NCBI RefSeq assembly: GCF_020524035.2
Contig: NZ_CP129013.1
Span: 1,911,822-1,975,821 of the forward strand
DNA from: Bacillus carboniphilus
GTDB taxonomy: Bacteria > Bacillota > Bacilli > Bacillales > JAIVKR01
DNA length: 64,000 nt
Direction: 5' to 3'
Shown: in pieces, positions 8,442-18,060 of the stretch
How positions within the stretch are numbered: position 1 is the first letter of the stretch
Layout: each line of letters starts with the position of its first letter
Program-made: the position numbers and the translations under genes
The notes under the pieces: model-generated
Database searches by the model: none
What the model was told of the DNA's origin: nothing
Seen by the model: only the letters and a program-made list of their open reading frames with translations

Positions 8442-9737
8442 TTATAATGTATTCTTTCTAACTTCCACCGTTTTTATATGATAATTTTCCTTTTCAATTA
8501 CTTTGAAAGAAAAGGCGCCTTCTATTATTTCTTCTCCTTCCTCTATATTAAACTTTTTCTTTAAAAGCCAACCCCCTATTGTATCAACGTCTTCATCTTT
8601 TATTTGAACATTTAATATATCGCTTATTTCTTCGAGCAACAACTTTCCATCTACTATATAAAAATCCTCATCCTTTTTTTGAATGTCTGATATTTCATCT
8701 TCATCAAATTCATCTTTTATTTCTCCGACGATTTCCTCAAGAATATCCTCCACTGTTACTAAACCGGAAGTCCCTCCATATTCATCGACTAAAATCGCCA
8801 TATGACTTTGTTCTGATTGCATCTTGAGAAGCAATTCATTAATGGATATCGTTTCAAGTACGGTGATAACAGGACGAGTAAATTGGGACAGTGATAGTTC
8901 ATCTATATTTATTTTTTGTATACCATAAAATAAATCTTTTAAATGGACAACCCCAATAATATGATCTTTGTCCGCTTCTATAACAGGATAACGAGAGAAT
9001 CGTTCCCTTTTCATATAGTTTAAGCATTCTGGAACTGTACTATTAGTTGTTAATGTTCTCATCTCTGTTCTTGGAACCATTATTTCATGAGCTACACGAT
9101 TATCAAAATTGAAAATTCTTTCGACATATTGATACTCAGACTGATTTATTTCACCACTTTTATAGCTTTCAGACAAGATAATACGTAGTTCCTCTTCACT
9201 AAGAGCTGCCTCAGCCCCCTGCGTGTTTTTTACCCCTAGCATTCCGGAAACGATTCTAGCTGATTGATTTAAAATAACAATAAAAGGGTACATCACTTTT
9301 TTGAACATCAATAAAGGCTTTGCCAATCTCAATCCAATGACTTCTGCTTTCTGTATAGCAATTCTTTTAGGAGCCAATTCTCCAAATACAACGTTTAAAA
9401 AAGTGATAAAAGCAAAAGCAACACCTACAGATAAGATCGTCGTTATCGACTGATTTAATGGCAAAGCACCAACAAGTGGATCCAAGACTGCTTTAATAGT
9501 TGATTCCCCTAGCCACCCTAGTCCCAGCGCAGTAATCGTCACCCCTAACTGACAGGCGGATAAATACTCATCAAGATTGTCGATTATTTTTAAAAGTGCT
9601 CGAGCATTCGAGCTCCCTTCGTCAACTAATTGTTTTATCCTCGTACGTCTTACTTTAACGATGGCGTATTCGGTGGCAACAAAAAAACCTGTTAAAGAGA
9701 TTAACAAAGCTACGGCTAAAAATTTTACTAATATCAA
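8442..9737 (-). CDS. CNNM/CorC (DUF21-CBS) membrane ion transporter, YhdP/MpfA-like
   Basis: 431 residues: an N-terminal DUF21 transmembrane domain (about 1-190, with FFVATEYAIVKVR), a paired CBS domain (about 205-335; VPRTEM, HMAILVDEYGGTSG) and a C-terminal CorC_HlyC domain (about 350-430). The family is linked to Mg2+ efflux and resistance (MpfA in B. subtilis) and is often mislabelled hemolysin. The TTG at 9737 gives the same N-terminal length as B. subtilis YhdP, but no good ribosome site precedes it. A GGAGGTG at 9829-9835 stands 90 bases upstream in another frame, so an indel near the start is possible. Confidence 0.88.
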   Translation of the reverse strand: MILVKFLAVALLISLTGFFVATEYAIVKVRRTRIKQLVDEGSSNARALLKIIDNLDEYLSACQLGVTITALGLGWLGESTIKAVLDPLVGALPLNQSITTILSVGVAFAFITFLNVVFGELAPKRIAIQKAEVIGLRLAKPLLMFKKVMYPFIVILNQSARIVSGMLGVKNTQGAEAALSEEELRIILSESYKSGEINQSEYQYVERIFNFDNRVAHEIMVPRTEMRTLTTNSTVPECLNYMKRERFSRYPVIEADKDHIIGVVHLKDLFYGIQKINIDELSLSQFTRPVITVLETISINELLLKMQSEQSHMAILVDEYGGTSGLVTVEDILEEIVGEIKDEFDEDEISDIQKKDEDFYIVDGKLLLEEISDILNVQIKDEDVDTIGGWLLKKKFNIEEGEEIIEGAFSFKVIEKENYHIKTVEVRKNTL

Positions 9738-9842
9738 TGTTATAGACTAATGAAGGCAAGAGAAGTATTTTAATTTTCATCATGGTTTCTATAGTACGAA
9801 ATACTTTTCTTGAGTTAGTCTCTTTCACCTCCATAAAAAGAA

Positions 9843-10526
9843 TCAATCCCGATTTCCTTGCATAAAAATCAACAAAAACTTGAAAAGCTGTAACAAAGAT
9901 AATAGAGCGGCGCAACATAAGTTAATGCAGCTGCATTTAAAACTTTATTGACGCCCATTTCTTCATGATTGTTTATTATTCCTTCTTCTAATAAAATTCT
10001 TTTTGCTCGCGAGCCTAGCATTAAATTCAACAGGTAAGGTAACGAGTTGAAATAGAACAGCTACCGAAAAGAAAATAACCCCAAGACCAATCAAATCTAG
10101 ACTCCCGAATAAAATACCTCCAATTAATAATAAAGGAGCGATGCTCGAACTAAAATTGACAGCAGGAAACAATTTATGTCGTAATACAAGCGCTCCATAT
10201 GATTCTTTATGTTGAATAGCATGTCCAACTTCATGTGCAGCTACTGAAATGGAGGAGATAGAATGACCACGATAGACAGGGGTTGATAACCTAACCACTT
10301 TTTGTACAGGATCATAGTGATCTGTTAGACTCCCTTTCACATGTTGTACAAGTACATTTGTTAAATCATTTTTATTAAGTATTTGTCTTGCAACATCTGC
10401 TCCAGTGACACGTGAAGAAGCTGTAACTTTTTCATACTTTTGAAAATTTCCTTTCACCTTAAATTGTGCCCATATTGTAAGACCGAAAGCAAGTAATATC
10501 AGTATATCAATTGGAAAAAAGAACAT
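9843..10526 (-). CDS. yugP: YugP-family zinc membrane metallopeptidase (two frameshifts)
   Basis: Membrane-bound zinc peptidase of unknown physiological substrate. The HEXXH zinc site reads VAAHEVGHAIQH. Upstream is the family region SLTDHYDPVQK and downstream hydrophobic helices up to VTLPVEFNA. The simple frame stops early at 9963, but removing one base at about 10014 restores S-S-R-A-K-R-I-L-L-E-E and then VNKVLNAAALTYVA. Adding one base near 9910 restores a final hydrophobic helix ending at 9843. The repaired protein is ~227 residues, the usual length (B. subtilis 225). Two offsetting indels in a conserved gene point to consensus errors. Confidence 0.85.
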
Positions 10527-10604
10527 GGTGAATTCACCTTTCTTTTGATTGATGTATTTTTCATTGCCTCATCTTATTGTTTCTTCATTACATAATTCAT
10601 TATG

Positions 10605-10829
10605 CTACTTTTTTGTTTTTGGATAGTAAACGACCATAATGATTAAAATAAAACCAACCATAATTAAATAAAATGAAGTTTGACTCGTTACAATTTTCAA
10701 AAGCTCGACAAGCGAATAATCTTTTTGGTAATGGTTATATATATTTAGATCTAATATAAACATAATTGCGCCAACAATTGCAATTTGAATACCGATAAAC
10801 AGTAGAAATATTCTTTTAGAGAAGGTCAT
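10605..10829 (-). CDS. Small two-helix membrane protein, unknown function
   Basis: 74 residues with two hydrophobic segments (about 7-26 and 52-68) joined by a polar loop, and a basic C-terminus ending KTKK. ATG at 10829 is preceded by AGGGGAT. It lies between yugP and the divergent yugO. No family is recognised. Good ribosome site and membrane-protein composition support it as a real gene. Confidence 0.6.
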   Translation of the reverse strand: MTFSKRIFLLFIGIQIAIVGAIMFILDLNIYNHYQKDYSLVELLKIVTSQTSFYLIMVGFILIIMVVYYPKTKK

Positions 10830-10901
10830 ACGTATCCCCTCTTATACTTATATTGTTACTTATATGTATGGGGACGAAATCAAAGTTATACATGCTTGTT
10901 T

Positions 10902-10932
10902 AAAGAAAAGCGGAAGCACACGTTTAGCGAAC
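10902..10932. repeat. Type A repeat head remnant
   Basis: AAGAAAAGCGGAAGCACACG followed by TTTAGCGA matches the 5' head of the type A repeats. The rest of the element is missing. Confidence 0.6.
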
Positions 10933-11093
10933 TATAAAACCAAATACAAGAAGAAGAGAACAATTTTTAGCTGAAACCTTCAACTAAAAAAGCAACCCAA
11001 GCAGTTGTTAATCGTTATGTAAAATTTTTTATACAAATTGGGTTAATACCATCTTAAAAGAAATCTTTACTTTTACTCTCGATAAGGAACAGG

Positions 11094-12098
11094 ATGATTT
11101 TCGTGAAAACTAATAAAGTTTTTATTTTTTGGCTTAAATGGCCCATATACTTGAGAATAGCCTTTATCGTACTCATTATAGTAATTCTTTTTGGAGAATT
11201 TATTTCCTTATTGGAACCTCAAACCTTTGCGAGTCCTTTTGATGGTATTTGGTGGGCATTCATTACTATTTCTACCGTTGGTTACGGAGATTTCGTTCCT
11301 GAAACCCTAATAGGAAAAACGACCACTATTTTACTTATTCTTCTTGGTGCAAGCTTTATCACTTCTTTTTTCGCTCATTTATCAGCAGCAGCCATTTATA
11401 AGCAACGTTCTTATATAGAGGGAAGCGTTTCTTTTCAAGGGAACAAACATATTGTCATTATCGGTTGGAATGAAAAATCAAAAAACTTGCTAACCACTCT
11501 ACAAAAAATAAAACCTGAATATTCAATTGTATTAATAGATGAAACGTTAGAAGAAACCCCTTTTTTAGATGAACATATTCATTTTGTGAAAGGGAGCCCT
11601 TCATGGGATTCAACTTTACATAAAGGGAATATAAAAGAAGCTGAGGCAATTTTCATTACTCCAGATCAACATAAAAGTGAGCTGGAAGCAGATATGCAAT
11701 CGATCTTAACTCTTATTGCTGTTAAAGGGTTAAATCCTTCTATATATGCTGTATGCGAAATTTTAACAGAACCTCAAACGATGAATGCTTATCGCGCTGG
11801 AGCTGATGAATTAATCCGTTCTTTTGAATTAACGAGTCAAGTGATGGTGAACAGTTATGTATCAAAAGGAGGGCTTTCTGAAGTATTTTCAGAATTTAAT
11901 CCTGCTAATGGTCATTTTTTCGCATTAAAAGAAGCCTCAGATGAATGCATTAATCAAAACTTTTATGATTTACACCAGAAATTATTAAAAGAAGGAATTT
12001 TATTATTGGGTATTAAAAGACAGGGGAAGACATATATCCATCCTCCCCTTACTTTTATATTTTCAAAAGGTGATTTATTGCTTGTTTTGACTAGTTAA
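11094..12098 (+). CDS. yugO: Potassium channel protein YugO
   Basis: 334 residues. Two membrane helices flank a pore loop carrying the K+ selectivity filter T-V-G-Y-G-D (ISTVGYGDFVPET). The cytoplasmic part is an RCK/TrkA-N domain starting with the nucleotide-binding stretch HIVIIGWNEKS and a TrkA-C-like end. In B. subtilis YugO carries K+ signalling in biofilms; that role is inferred by homology. ATG at 11094 with AAGGA close upstream. Its 3' end overlaps yugN (convergent) by 24 bases, as expected from the conserved yugP-yugO-yugN-pgi order. Confidence 0.93.
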   Translation: MIFVKTNKVFIFWLKWPIYLRIAFIVLIIVILFGEFISLLEPQTFASPFDGIWWAFITISTVGYGDFVPETLIGKTTTILLILLGASFITSFFAHLSAAAIYKQRSYIEGSVSFQGNKHIVIIGWNEKSKNLLTTLQKIKPEYSIVLIDETLEETPFLDEHIHFVKGSPSWDSTLHKGNIKEAEAIFITPDQHKSELEADMQSILTLIAVKGLNPSIYAVCEILTEPQTMNAYRAGADELIRSFELTSQVMVNSYVSKGGLSEVFSEFNPANGHFFALKEASDECINQNFYDLHQKLLKEGILLLGIKRQGKTYIHPPLTFIFSKGDLLLVLTS

Positions 12099-12494
12099 CA
12101 GAAGTTTCTCAACCTTTTTAACAATTTGTTTACCCACCGGGATAATTTCACTCGGAACAGTAGCATCTGGGTCTTGTGGTTCTTGAAATTGGTCAAAAGA
12201 GGCTGATAGATTTCCTATATGGACATGATCATCTAACCCAATTTGATATTTATGGGAAAGAATATACGGCCTCATCAGCTCGACCTGCACACCCTTAGTA
12301 TCTAACTGTCCATCTACTACTTTAAAAGGGATTCGAACAAATTGATAGCCAACATGGTCATCCATTTTGTAATCAAATGACCCATGGTCATAGTCCCAAT
12401 TACCTCCAATTGAAAATCCTAAAGGTTTAAGAGCTTCCTCTAAAAAATCTAACTTATACTGACGTTTTTCAAGTTTTGATGGTAGTTCAATCAA
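12075..12494 (-). CDS. yugN: YugN-family protein
   Basis: 139 residues, soluble, no membrane segment, unknown function. Recognised by position between yugO and pgi and by the YugN-like pattern (SKLEKRQYKLDFLEEALKPL, then GGNWDYDHGSFDYK). TTG start at 12494 is set by GAGGAGG about 9 bases upstream. That ribosome site lies in the 3' arm of the pgi terminator hairpin, so translation or readthrough from pgi may be controlled by folding. Confidence 0.85.
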   Translation of the reverse strand: MIELPSKLEKRQYKLDFLEEALKPLGFSIGGNWDYDHGSFDYKMDDHVGYQFVRIPFKVVDGQLDTKGVQVELMRPYILSHKYQIGLDDHVHIGNLSASFDQFQEPQDPDATVPSEIIPVGKQIVKKVEKLLLTSQNKQ

Positions 12495-12502
12495 TTAAAA
12501 AA

Positions 12503-12553
12503 CCCTCCTCGCATTTGTTAGCTTTCCCAAAAAGAAAGAGAATACGAGGAGGG
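12503..12553 (-). terminator. pgi terminator whose stem contains the yugN ribosome site
   Basis: Stem CCCTCCTCG/CGAGGAGGG with a 33-base loop, followed on the minus strand by TTTTTTAATTG. The GAGGAGG of the 3' arm is also the ribosome site for yugN (TTG at 12494). Confidence 0.75.
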
Positions 12554-12560
12554 AGTGAAA

Positions 12561-13914
12561 TTATTTATTTAAGCGTTTTTCAAGTTCCGCTTTCTTTTCT
12601 TCAAAACCTGGCTTACCTAATAAAGCAAACATATTGACTTTATATGCTTCAACCCCAGGCTGATCAAAAGGATTAACCGCCATTAAATAGCAACTCATCG
12701 CACAAGCAAGCTCAAAGAAATACACTAAATAACCAAAACTATATTCATCCAATTTTGGAACATTAACCACTAAGTTAGGAACTCCCCCATCTTCATGAGC
12801 AAGCATTGTTCCTTGAAACGCTTTTTTGTTAACAAAATCAATGGATTTTCCAGCTAAATAGTTCAATCCATCTAAATTTGATTCATCTTCCTCAATCGTT
12901 AATTGATGACGCGGTGTCTCAACATTAATGACCGTTTCAAATAATTCTCGTCGACCTTCTTGTACATATTGACCTAATGAGTGTAGGTCAGTTGAAAAGT
13001 TAGCTGAAGAAGGGAAAATTCCTTTTTGATCTTTTCCTTCACTCTCACCAAAAAGCTGTTTCCACCATTCAGAGAAATACTGAAGGGATGGCTCATAATT
13101 GATTAACATCTCAATTGTATACCCTTTTCTATAAAGGACATTACGGACAGCTGCGTATTGATAAGCAATATTCTCCTCTAATTCGGAGCTACTTAATTGT
13201 CCCTTAGCATCTTGAGCACCTTTCATCATCGCTTCAATGTTTGCTCCTGATACGGCAATTGGTAATAATCCAACAGCTGTTAAGACTGAATATCTTCCAC
13301 CTACATCATCTGGAATGATGAATGATTCATACCCTTCTTCTTCAGCAAGTGTTTTTAATGCTCCTTTTTCTTTATCTGTCGTTGCATAAATTCTTTTTCT
13401 AGCTACTTCTTTCCCGTATTTTTCCTCTAGAATCTTACGGAAGAAACGAAAAGCAATTGCTGGTTCTGTTGTTGTACCTGATTTTGAAATGACATTGATA
13501 GAAAAATCTTTGTCATTTAGCAAGTCTACTACATCTTTCATGTATGTGGAGCTAATGTTGTTACCTACAAAAATAACTTGAGGTGTATTTCTTTGCTCTT
13601 TAGTTAACGAGTTGTAGAATGAATGATTTAACATTTCAATTGCGAGCTCGAGCACCCAAATAAGAACCACCAATACCAACAACTAATAAAACATCTGAGT
13701 CTGTCTTTATTTTTTCCGATGCCTTTTGGATACGAGAGAATTCTTCTTTGTCATAGGCCTCAGGTAGTTCAACCCAACCTAAGAAATCGTTCCCAGCACC
13801 CGTTTTTTCATGAATTGAATGATGTGAAAGTTTTACAAAATCTCTTAAGTATGTAAGTTCATGCTCCTGAAAAAAAGATAAAGCATTGGAATAATCAAAT
13901 TGAACATGCGTCAT
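12561..13914 (-). CDS. pgi: Glucose-6-phosphate isomerase (one frameshift)
   Basis: Cytosolic glycolysis/gluconeogenesis enzyme interconverting glucose-6-P and fructose-6-P. The N-terminal frame reads [15 protein letters not shown] and [12 protein letters not shown]; the C-terminal frame continues [26 protein letters not shown] (sugar-phosphate loop) and ends KRLNK. Deleting one base near 13643-13645 joins them as R-A-A-I-E. ATG at 13914 is chosen: GGAGG stands 8 bases before it and the protein then matches the B. subtilis N-terminus. Repaired length is ~450 residues, normal for the family. It lies between yugN and yugJ as in B. subtilis. Confidence 0.92.
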
Positions 13915-14050
13915 GTGATTTTCCTCCATAATCATAGTGAATTTTTTCATTTTCTATCTCACTTTATCGAATATAAAAAAGTAAATCAAGATAACATGTC
14001 ACATGAAAGCGCAACCATATAAAAATTTTGTTTATATGTAGTAAAAACAA

Positions 14051-14087
14051 AACAAAACTGTCACGATAGCTTTGTGACAGTTTTGTT
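14051..14087 (-). terminator. Terminator after yugJ
   Basis: Stem AACAAAACTGTCAC/GTGACAGTTTTGTT (14 bp, perfect) with a 9-base loop, immediately 3' of the yugJ stop. Confidence 0.85.
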
Positions 14088-14097
14088 ATATAATCTC

Positions 14098-15267
14098 TTA
14101 AAGTGAGGCGCGTAAAATTGCAAGAGTACCTTCTCGATCCAACTTGTTAAAGTTTCCATATTCTCCATTCACAATTGCTTTGTCAGCGATTACATCAAGT
14201 GTCTCTTCATTAATTTGATAATCTAAAAGCTTCGATGGAGCACCTATTGATGTCCAAAAACGGGTTAACTTTTCAATTCCTTCAATGGCAACATCCCGAT
14301 CCGTTTTATTCGTTGAATCTACATGAAACACTCGTTCAGCTAACTGCTTAAAACGGTCCACATTTATATCAACATTGTGCTTCATCCAATTTGGAAATAG
14401 AATAGCAAGACCACCTGCATGAGGAATATCATGTACAGCAGAAACAGCGTGCTCTAAATTGTGAGTGGCCCAATCTCCTCTATATCCCATTTGAAGAGAT
14501 CCATTTAAGGCGATTGTTCCACAATATAAGATTGTTTCACGATGTTCATAGCTATTGAGATCTTCTAATAACTTTGGTGCTGCCTCCATCACTGTTTGCA
14601 ACACAGATTCACAAAGTCGATCTTGTAGTGGGGTATTGGTTGTATTGTGAAAATATTGTTCTAAAACGTGAGACATCATATCAACAATTCCATAAATAGT
14701 TTGATCTTTTGGAACTGTATATGTATTTTCAGGATCTAAAATTGAAAATTGAGGGAAAACAACTGGTGCTCCCCAACCATATTTCTCTTTCGTTTTCCAA
14801 TTCGTAATAACTGAACCTGCGTTCATTTCAGAACCAGTAGCTGCCAACGTTAAAACTGTACCAATAGGGAGAGCTTCAGTTGGGAAATGCTTTCTAGTGA
14901 CGATATCCCATGCGTCCCCTTCGTATTTAGATCCAGCAGCAATCGCTTTCGAACAATCAATTACACTCCCACCACCTACTGCTAAAATAAATTCAACGTT
15001 GTTATTTTTAGCGATTTCAACTCCCTTTCGCACTGTTGAAATTCTAGGATTAGGTTCTACTCCAGAAAGTTCAAAAATTTCTTTATCCGTACTCTTTAAT
15101 TCATTTACTACTTGATCATAGATTCCATTTCTTTTTATACTTCCTCCACCATATACTAACAGTACATTTTTAGTACTACTAGGAATTTCCTCTTTTAGTT
15201 TTGACATTTGACCTTTTCCAAATATCAATTTTGTCGGATTCCAATAAGTAAAGTTATCCATATCCAA
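14098..15267 (-). CDS. yugJ: Iron-containing alcohol (butanol) dehydrogenase YugJ
   Basis: 389-residue group III iron-dependent alcohol dehydrogenase, NAD(P)H-linked, reducing aldehydes such as butyraldehyde. Near-colinear with B. subtilis YugJ: start [15 protein letters not shown], the nucleotide-binding GGGSVID, the [10 protein letters not shown] stretch, and metal ligands in the helix [13 protein letters not shown] and in [22 protein letters not shown] at 15267 (or 15261) follows AGGTGG. B. subtilis has the paralogous pair yugJ-yugK; only one copy is present here. Confidence 0.92.
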   Translation of the reverse strand: MDMDNFTYWNPTKLIFGKGQMSKLKEEIPSSTKNVLLVYGGGSIKRNGIYDQVVNELKSTDKEIFELSGVEPNPRISTVRKGVEIAKNNNVEFILAVGGGSVIDCSKAIAAGSKYEGDAWDIVTRKHFPTEALPIGTVLTLAATGSEMNAGSVITNWKTKEKYGWGAPVVFPQFSILDPENTYTVPKDQTIYGIVDMMSHVLEQYFHNTTNTPLQDRLCESVLQTVMEAAPKLLEDLNSYEHRETILYCGTIALNGSLQMGYRGDWATHNLEHAVSAVHDIPHAGGLAILFPNWMKHNVDINVDRFKQLAERVFHVDSTNKTDRDVAIEGIEKLTRFWTSIGAPSKLLDYQINEETLDVIADKAIVNGEYGNFNKLDREGTLAILRASL

Positions 15268-15450
15268 AACACCTCCACCTCATATTATGGACAATCGTTC
15301 TTTTTAAAGTAAAGTAATCTGCTTTCTTACTCTGTTATAAAATTGTGAGGTATATTTTTTAATTTTTTTCACAGTCTATTGATAAGTGTTCAAAAAGAAA
15401 GTAGCTTTCTATTTTGGACAACTTTTCTTATATTTAAAGGAGGCATTTGG

Positions 15451-15681
15451 ATGAGTGGAATACAGAGATCAGCTCTTGTCCTTACGATAATTGGCGCAGT
15501 GAATTGGGGATTAATTGGTTTTTTTCAGTTTGATTTAGTAGCGGCTATATTTGGTGGGCAAAGTTCAGCATTATCCCGTATTATTTACGGTCTTGTAGGA
15601 ATTGCAGGATTAACAAATTTAGGACTTCTATTTAAGCCTACAGAAGAAATGGCAAATGAACCGAACCATGAAACACATTGA
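15451..15681 (+). CDS. yuzA: DUF378 small membrane protein YuzA
   Basis: 76 residues with two membrane segments and the DUF378 pattern TIIGAVNWGLIG...FDLVAAIFG. Function unknown. The ATG at 15451 is fixed by AAAGGAGG 8 bases upstream; a longer frame from 15379 has no ribosome site. It stands between yugJ and yugI, on the opposite strand to both. Confidence 0.88.
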   Translation: MSGIQRSALVLTIIGAVNWGLIGFFQFDLVAAIFGGQSSALSRIIYGLVGIAGLTNLGLLFKPTEEMANEPNHETH

Positions 15682-15715
15682 AAAAGGAACCAAAACAACT
15701 ATCTACTTATAAATA

Positions 15716-15757
15716 GAAAAGGAAGCCAAAAGGATTTTTTCCAGATGACTTCCTCTT
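15716..15757. terminator. Probable bidirectional terminator between yuzA and yugI
   Basis: GGAAGCCA/TGACTTCC stem with one mismatch, with A and T runs on either side. It lies between two convergent genes. Confidence 0.5.
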
Positions 15758-15766
15758 TCTTATGTC

Positions 15767-16141
15767 TTACTTTTTCAATAGATCTTCTCTTGAGGACTGC
15801 TCAATCCACTCTTCTAGTTTATCTTTCAAAGTATTAAAACCTTGTGAAGAATTTTCTACTTCAATAGACTTTTTAGGTGCTTTCTTTTTAGGTGCTTTTT
15901 CCTCCGTTTGTCTAATCGATAAACTAATTTTCTTTTTGTTTTCTTCAACTGATAAAATTTTCACTTTTACCTCTTGACCTAATTTTAAATGGTCATTTAT
16001 ATCTTTTACAAAACCATTTGTCACTTCTGAAATATGAACGAGACCTTGGGTTTGATCATCTAATTCTATGAACGCACCATATGATTGAATCCCAGCAACT
16101 TTTCCAGTTAATACATTTCCCACTTCTATATTAGTTTCCAT
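15767..16141 (-). CDS. yugI: S1 RNA-binding general stress protein 13 (YugI)
   Basis: 124 residues: one S1 domain (about 3-75; VGNVLTGKVAGIQSYGAFIE, GLVHISEV) followed by a Lys/Pro-rich linker (KAPKKKAPKKS) and a charged C-terminal tail. S1 proteins bind RNA; YugI is a general stress protein that associates with ribosomes. ATG at 16141 is set by TAGGAG; the 17 extra upstream codons of the open frame lack a ribosome site. Confidence 0.9.
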   Translation of the reverse strand: METNIEVGNVLTGKVAGIQSYGAFIELDDQTQGLVHISEVTNGFVKDINDHLKLGQEVKVKILSVEENKKKISLSIRQTEEKAPKKKAPKKSIEVENSSQGFNTLKDKLEEWIEQSSREDLLKK

Positions 16142-16333
16142 AATGACACTCCTACCTAAATATATACATTTTATTTCGTTCTGATTACGCAATAAAAAAT
16201 TATATCATAGTTATTCATGATTTTAAAGTGAATATTAATTACACTGAATATCTTATCAGTTCAAAAATATGGTATTATGTTATAGAACATATACAATGTT
16301 GTTGGAATTTATTCAAAGGAGGAGGTAGGTTCA

Positions 16334-16687
16334 TTGAGTACAGTGGGAAATAATATTAAGTTCTTTCGAAAACAAAAAGGGATGAGTATTCGAGAACTAG
16401 CCATAAAGGCACGTATAGGTACCCAAACAGTAACAAAATATGAAACCGGCGAGCAAATTCCTGACACTTCAACAATCATGAAAATCTCAACTGTTTTGGA
16501 TATCCCTGCATCCGAACTATTAGAACATGTAGAACCAAACATGAGCGGCATAGATCAAGAACTAGAAAGTTTAATTAATGAACTCGGTATTAAAAAGACA
16601 AAATTAATATTAAGAAGGGCAAAAGAGTTTACAGAAGAAGATTTTCTCCATGTTATGCATATGTTAGAGAAAATAAAAAAGACTTAA
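16334..16687 (+). CDS. XRE-family transcriptional regulator
   Basis: 117 residues. An N-terminal helix-turn-helix (about 5-60: GNNIKFFRKQKGMSIRELA, then VTKYETGEQIPD) is followed by a short helical C-terminus that may dimerise. TTG start at 16334 behind AAAGGAGGAGG. Monocistronic, divergent from yugI, and directly followed by a type B repeat. Targets unknown. Confidence 0.88.
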   Translation: MSTVGNNIKFFRKQKGMSIRELAIKARIGTQTVTKYETGEQIPDTSTIMKISTVLDIPASELLEHVEPNMSGIDQELESLINELGIKKTKLILRRAKEFTEEDFLHVMHMLEKIKKT

Positions 16688-16845
16688 AGTGCGTGTTTAA
16701 AAAGTAGGGAAAAAAGGACGCTGAAGAACGAGGCGGTGTAGCTTTGAGCACTCACAGTGTACGTTCTTGGTACATGAGGAGCGGAAAAGCAAACCAACAA
16801 AGTTATTCAACCGACATTTTTTTTAGGACTTTTTAAACAACCTCT
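16688..16845. repeat. Type B inverted-end element, empty copy
   Basis: About 158 bp bounded by AGTGCGTGTTTAAAAAGTAG and GGACTTTTTAAACAACCTCT. The terminal inverted repeats are GTTTAAAAAGT/ACTTTTTAAAC. Internal marks GAAGAACGAGGCG and GTGTACGTTCTT are shared with copies at 33913, 41879, 52807 and 62279. This copy carries no type A cassette. Confidence 0.85.
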
Positions 16846-16857
16846 TAAAGAAATGAA

Positions 16858-16888
16858 TGAACGAAGGTTACTCCATGACCTTCGTTCA
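16858..16888 (-). terminator. Terminator after alaT
   Basis: Perfect stem TGAACGAAGGT/ACCTTCGTTCA with a 9-base loop just after the alaT stop. It is followed by a T-rich but broken tract. Confidence 0.65.
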
Positions 16889-16896
16889 GTTCAATA

Positions 16897-18060
16897 TCAA
16901 CTATTTAAAAATCTTTCTATTCGTTTAATTGCTTCCAGTAGTTCATCTAAAGAGCATGCATAAGAACAACGTACATACCCTTCTCCACCTTCTCCAAAAA
17001 CATTTCCAGGTACAACAGCTACTTTTTCCTCAATTAAAAGCTTTTCTGCAAATTCTTCAGAGCTATACCCTGTTTTAGTTATGCTAGGAAAGGCATAAAA
17101 GGCTCCTCCTGGAAGATGACAATCTAATCCTATTTCATTTAGCCGTTTAACAAAAACATTTCTTCTTCGCTTATAGTTTTTCTTCATATACATAACGTCT
17201 TCTTCTCCGTTTTTAATGGCTTCTATCGCACCGAATTGTGCCATCGTCGGGGCACACATCATGGAATATTGATGAATTTTAAGGATAGCTTCAGATATGA
17301 AATCTGGAGCTGCTACATACCCTAGTCTCCATCCTGTCATAGCATACCCTTTTGATAATCCAGAAACCAAAATGGTTCTTTCTTTCATTTTAGGTAGAGA
17401 TGAAAAGCTAGTATACTGATCATCATAGGAAAGCTCAGCATAAATCTCATCAGAAATAACGATTAAATCCTCTTCTTCTGCTAAGCAAGCTAAACTATTT
17501 AATTGATATGTAGATAACGTAGTACCTGTTGGATTGTTAGGGGAACAAATTAAAATCGCTTTTGTTCGTGAAGTTATGTATGGCCTAATTTCCTCGGCAT
17601 GAATGCCAAATCCATTCTTTTTTTTAGCGGTAACAAAGATTGGTGTTCCCCCAGCTAAAGAAACGAGCGGACCATAGGAAACAAAACAAGGAACAATAAC
17701 AATCACTTCATCTCCTGAATTTATAATGGCTCTTAACGCTAAATCAATCGCTTGACTGGCTCCAACTGTCACGAGTATTTCTGAATCGGGACGATAACTA
17801 GCATTGAATCTTCGTTCTAAATATAGAGAAATTTGTTCTCTTAACTCAAAGAGACCAGCATTAGCTGTATAGGAAGTAAATCCTTGTTCTAGTGAATTAA
17901 TACAAGCTTCCCTTACGCTCCATGAAGTAATAAAATCAGGTTCGCCCACCCCTAAAGATATGACTCCTTCCATATTAGCAGCTAAATCAAAAAATTTTCT
18001 AATCCCAGATGGCTTTATCTCTTTAGCTCTATGGGATAAATAATCAAGCTTTGTTTTCAT
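16897..18060 (-). CDS. alaT: Alanine aminotransferase AlaT (fold-type I PLP enzyme)
   Basis: 387 residues. Colinear with B. subtilis AlaT/YugH from KEIKPSGIRKFFDLAANMEG to the end. The PLP lysine lies in SGLSKGYAMTGWR; SPNNPTGT and SDEIYAELSY are class I/II aminotransferase motifs. It would make alanine from pyruvate with glutamate as amino donor. The ATG overlaps the alaR stop by 4 bases, so both genes form the alaR-alaT operon. Confidence 0.93.
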   Translation of the reverse strand: MKTKLDYLSHRAKEIKPSGIRKFFDLAANMEGVISLGVGEPDFITSWSVREACINSLEQGFTSYTANAGLFELREQISLYLERRFNASYRPDSEILVTVGASQAIDLALRAIINSGDEVIVIVPCFVSYGPLVSLAGGTPIFVTAKKKNGFGIHAEEIRPYITSRTKAILICSPNNPTGTTLSTYQLNSLACLAEEEDLIVISDEIYAELSYDDQYTSFSSLPKMKERTILVSGLSKGYAMTGWRLGYVAAPDFISEAILKIHQYSMMCAPTMAQFGAIEAIKNGEEDVMYMKKNYKRRRNVFVKRLNEIGLDCHLPGGAFYAFPSITKTGYSSEEFAEKLLIEEKVAVVPGNVFGEGGEGYVRCSYACSLDELLEAIKRIERFLNS

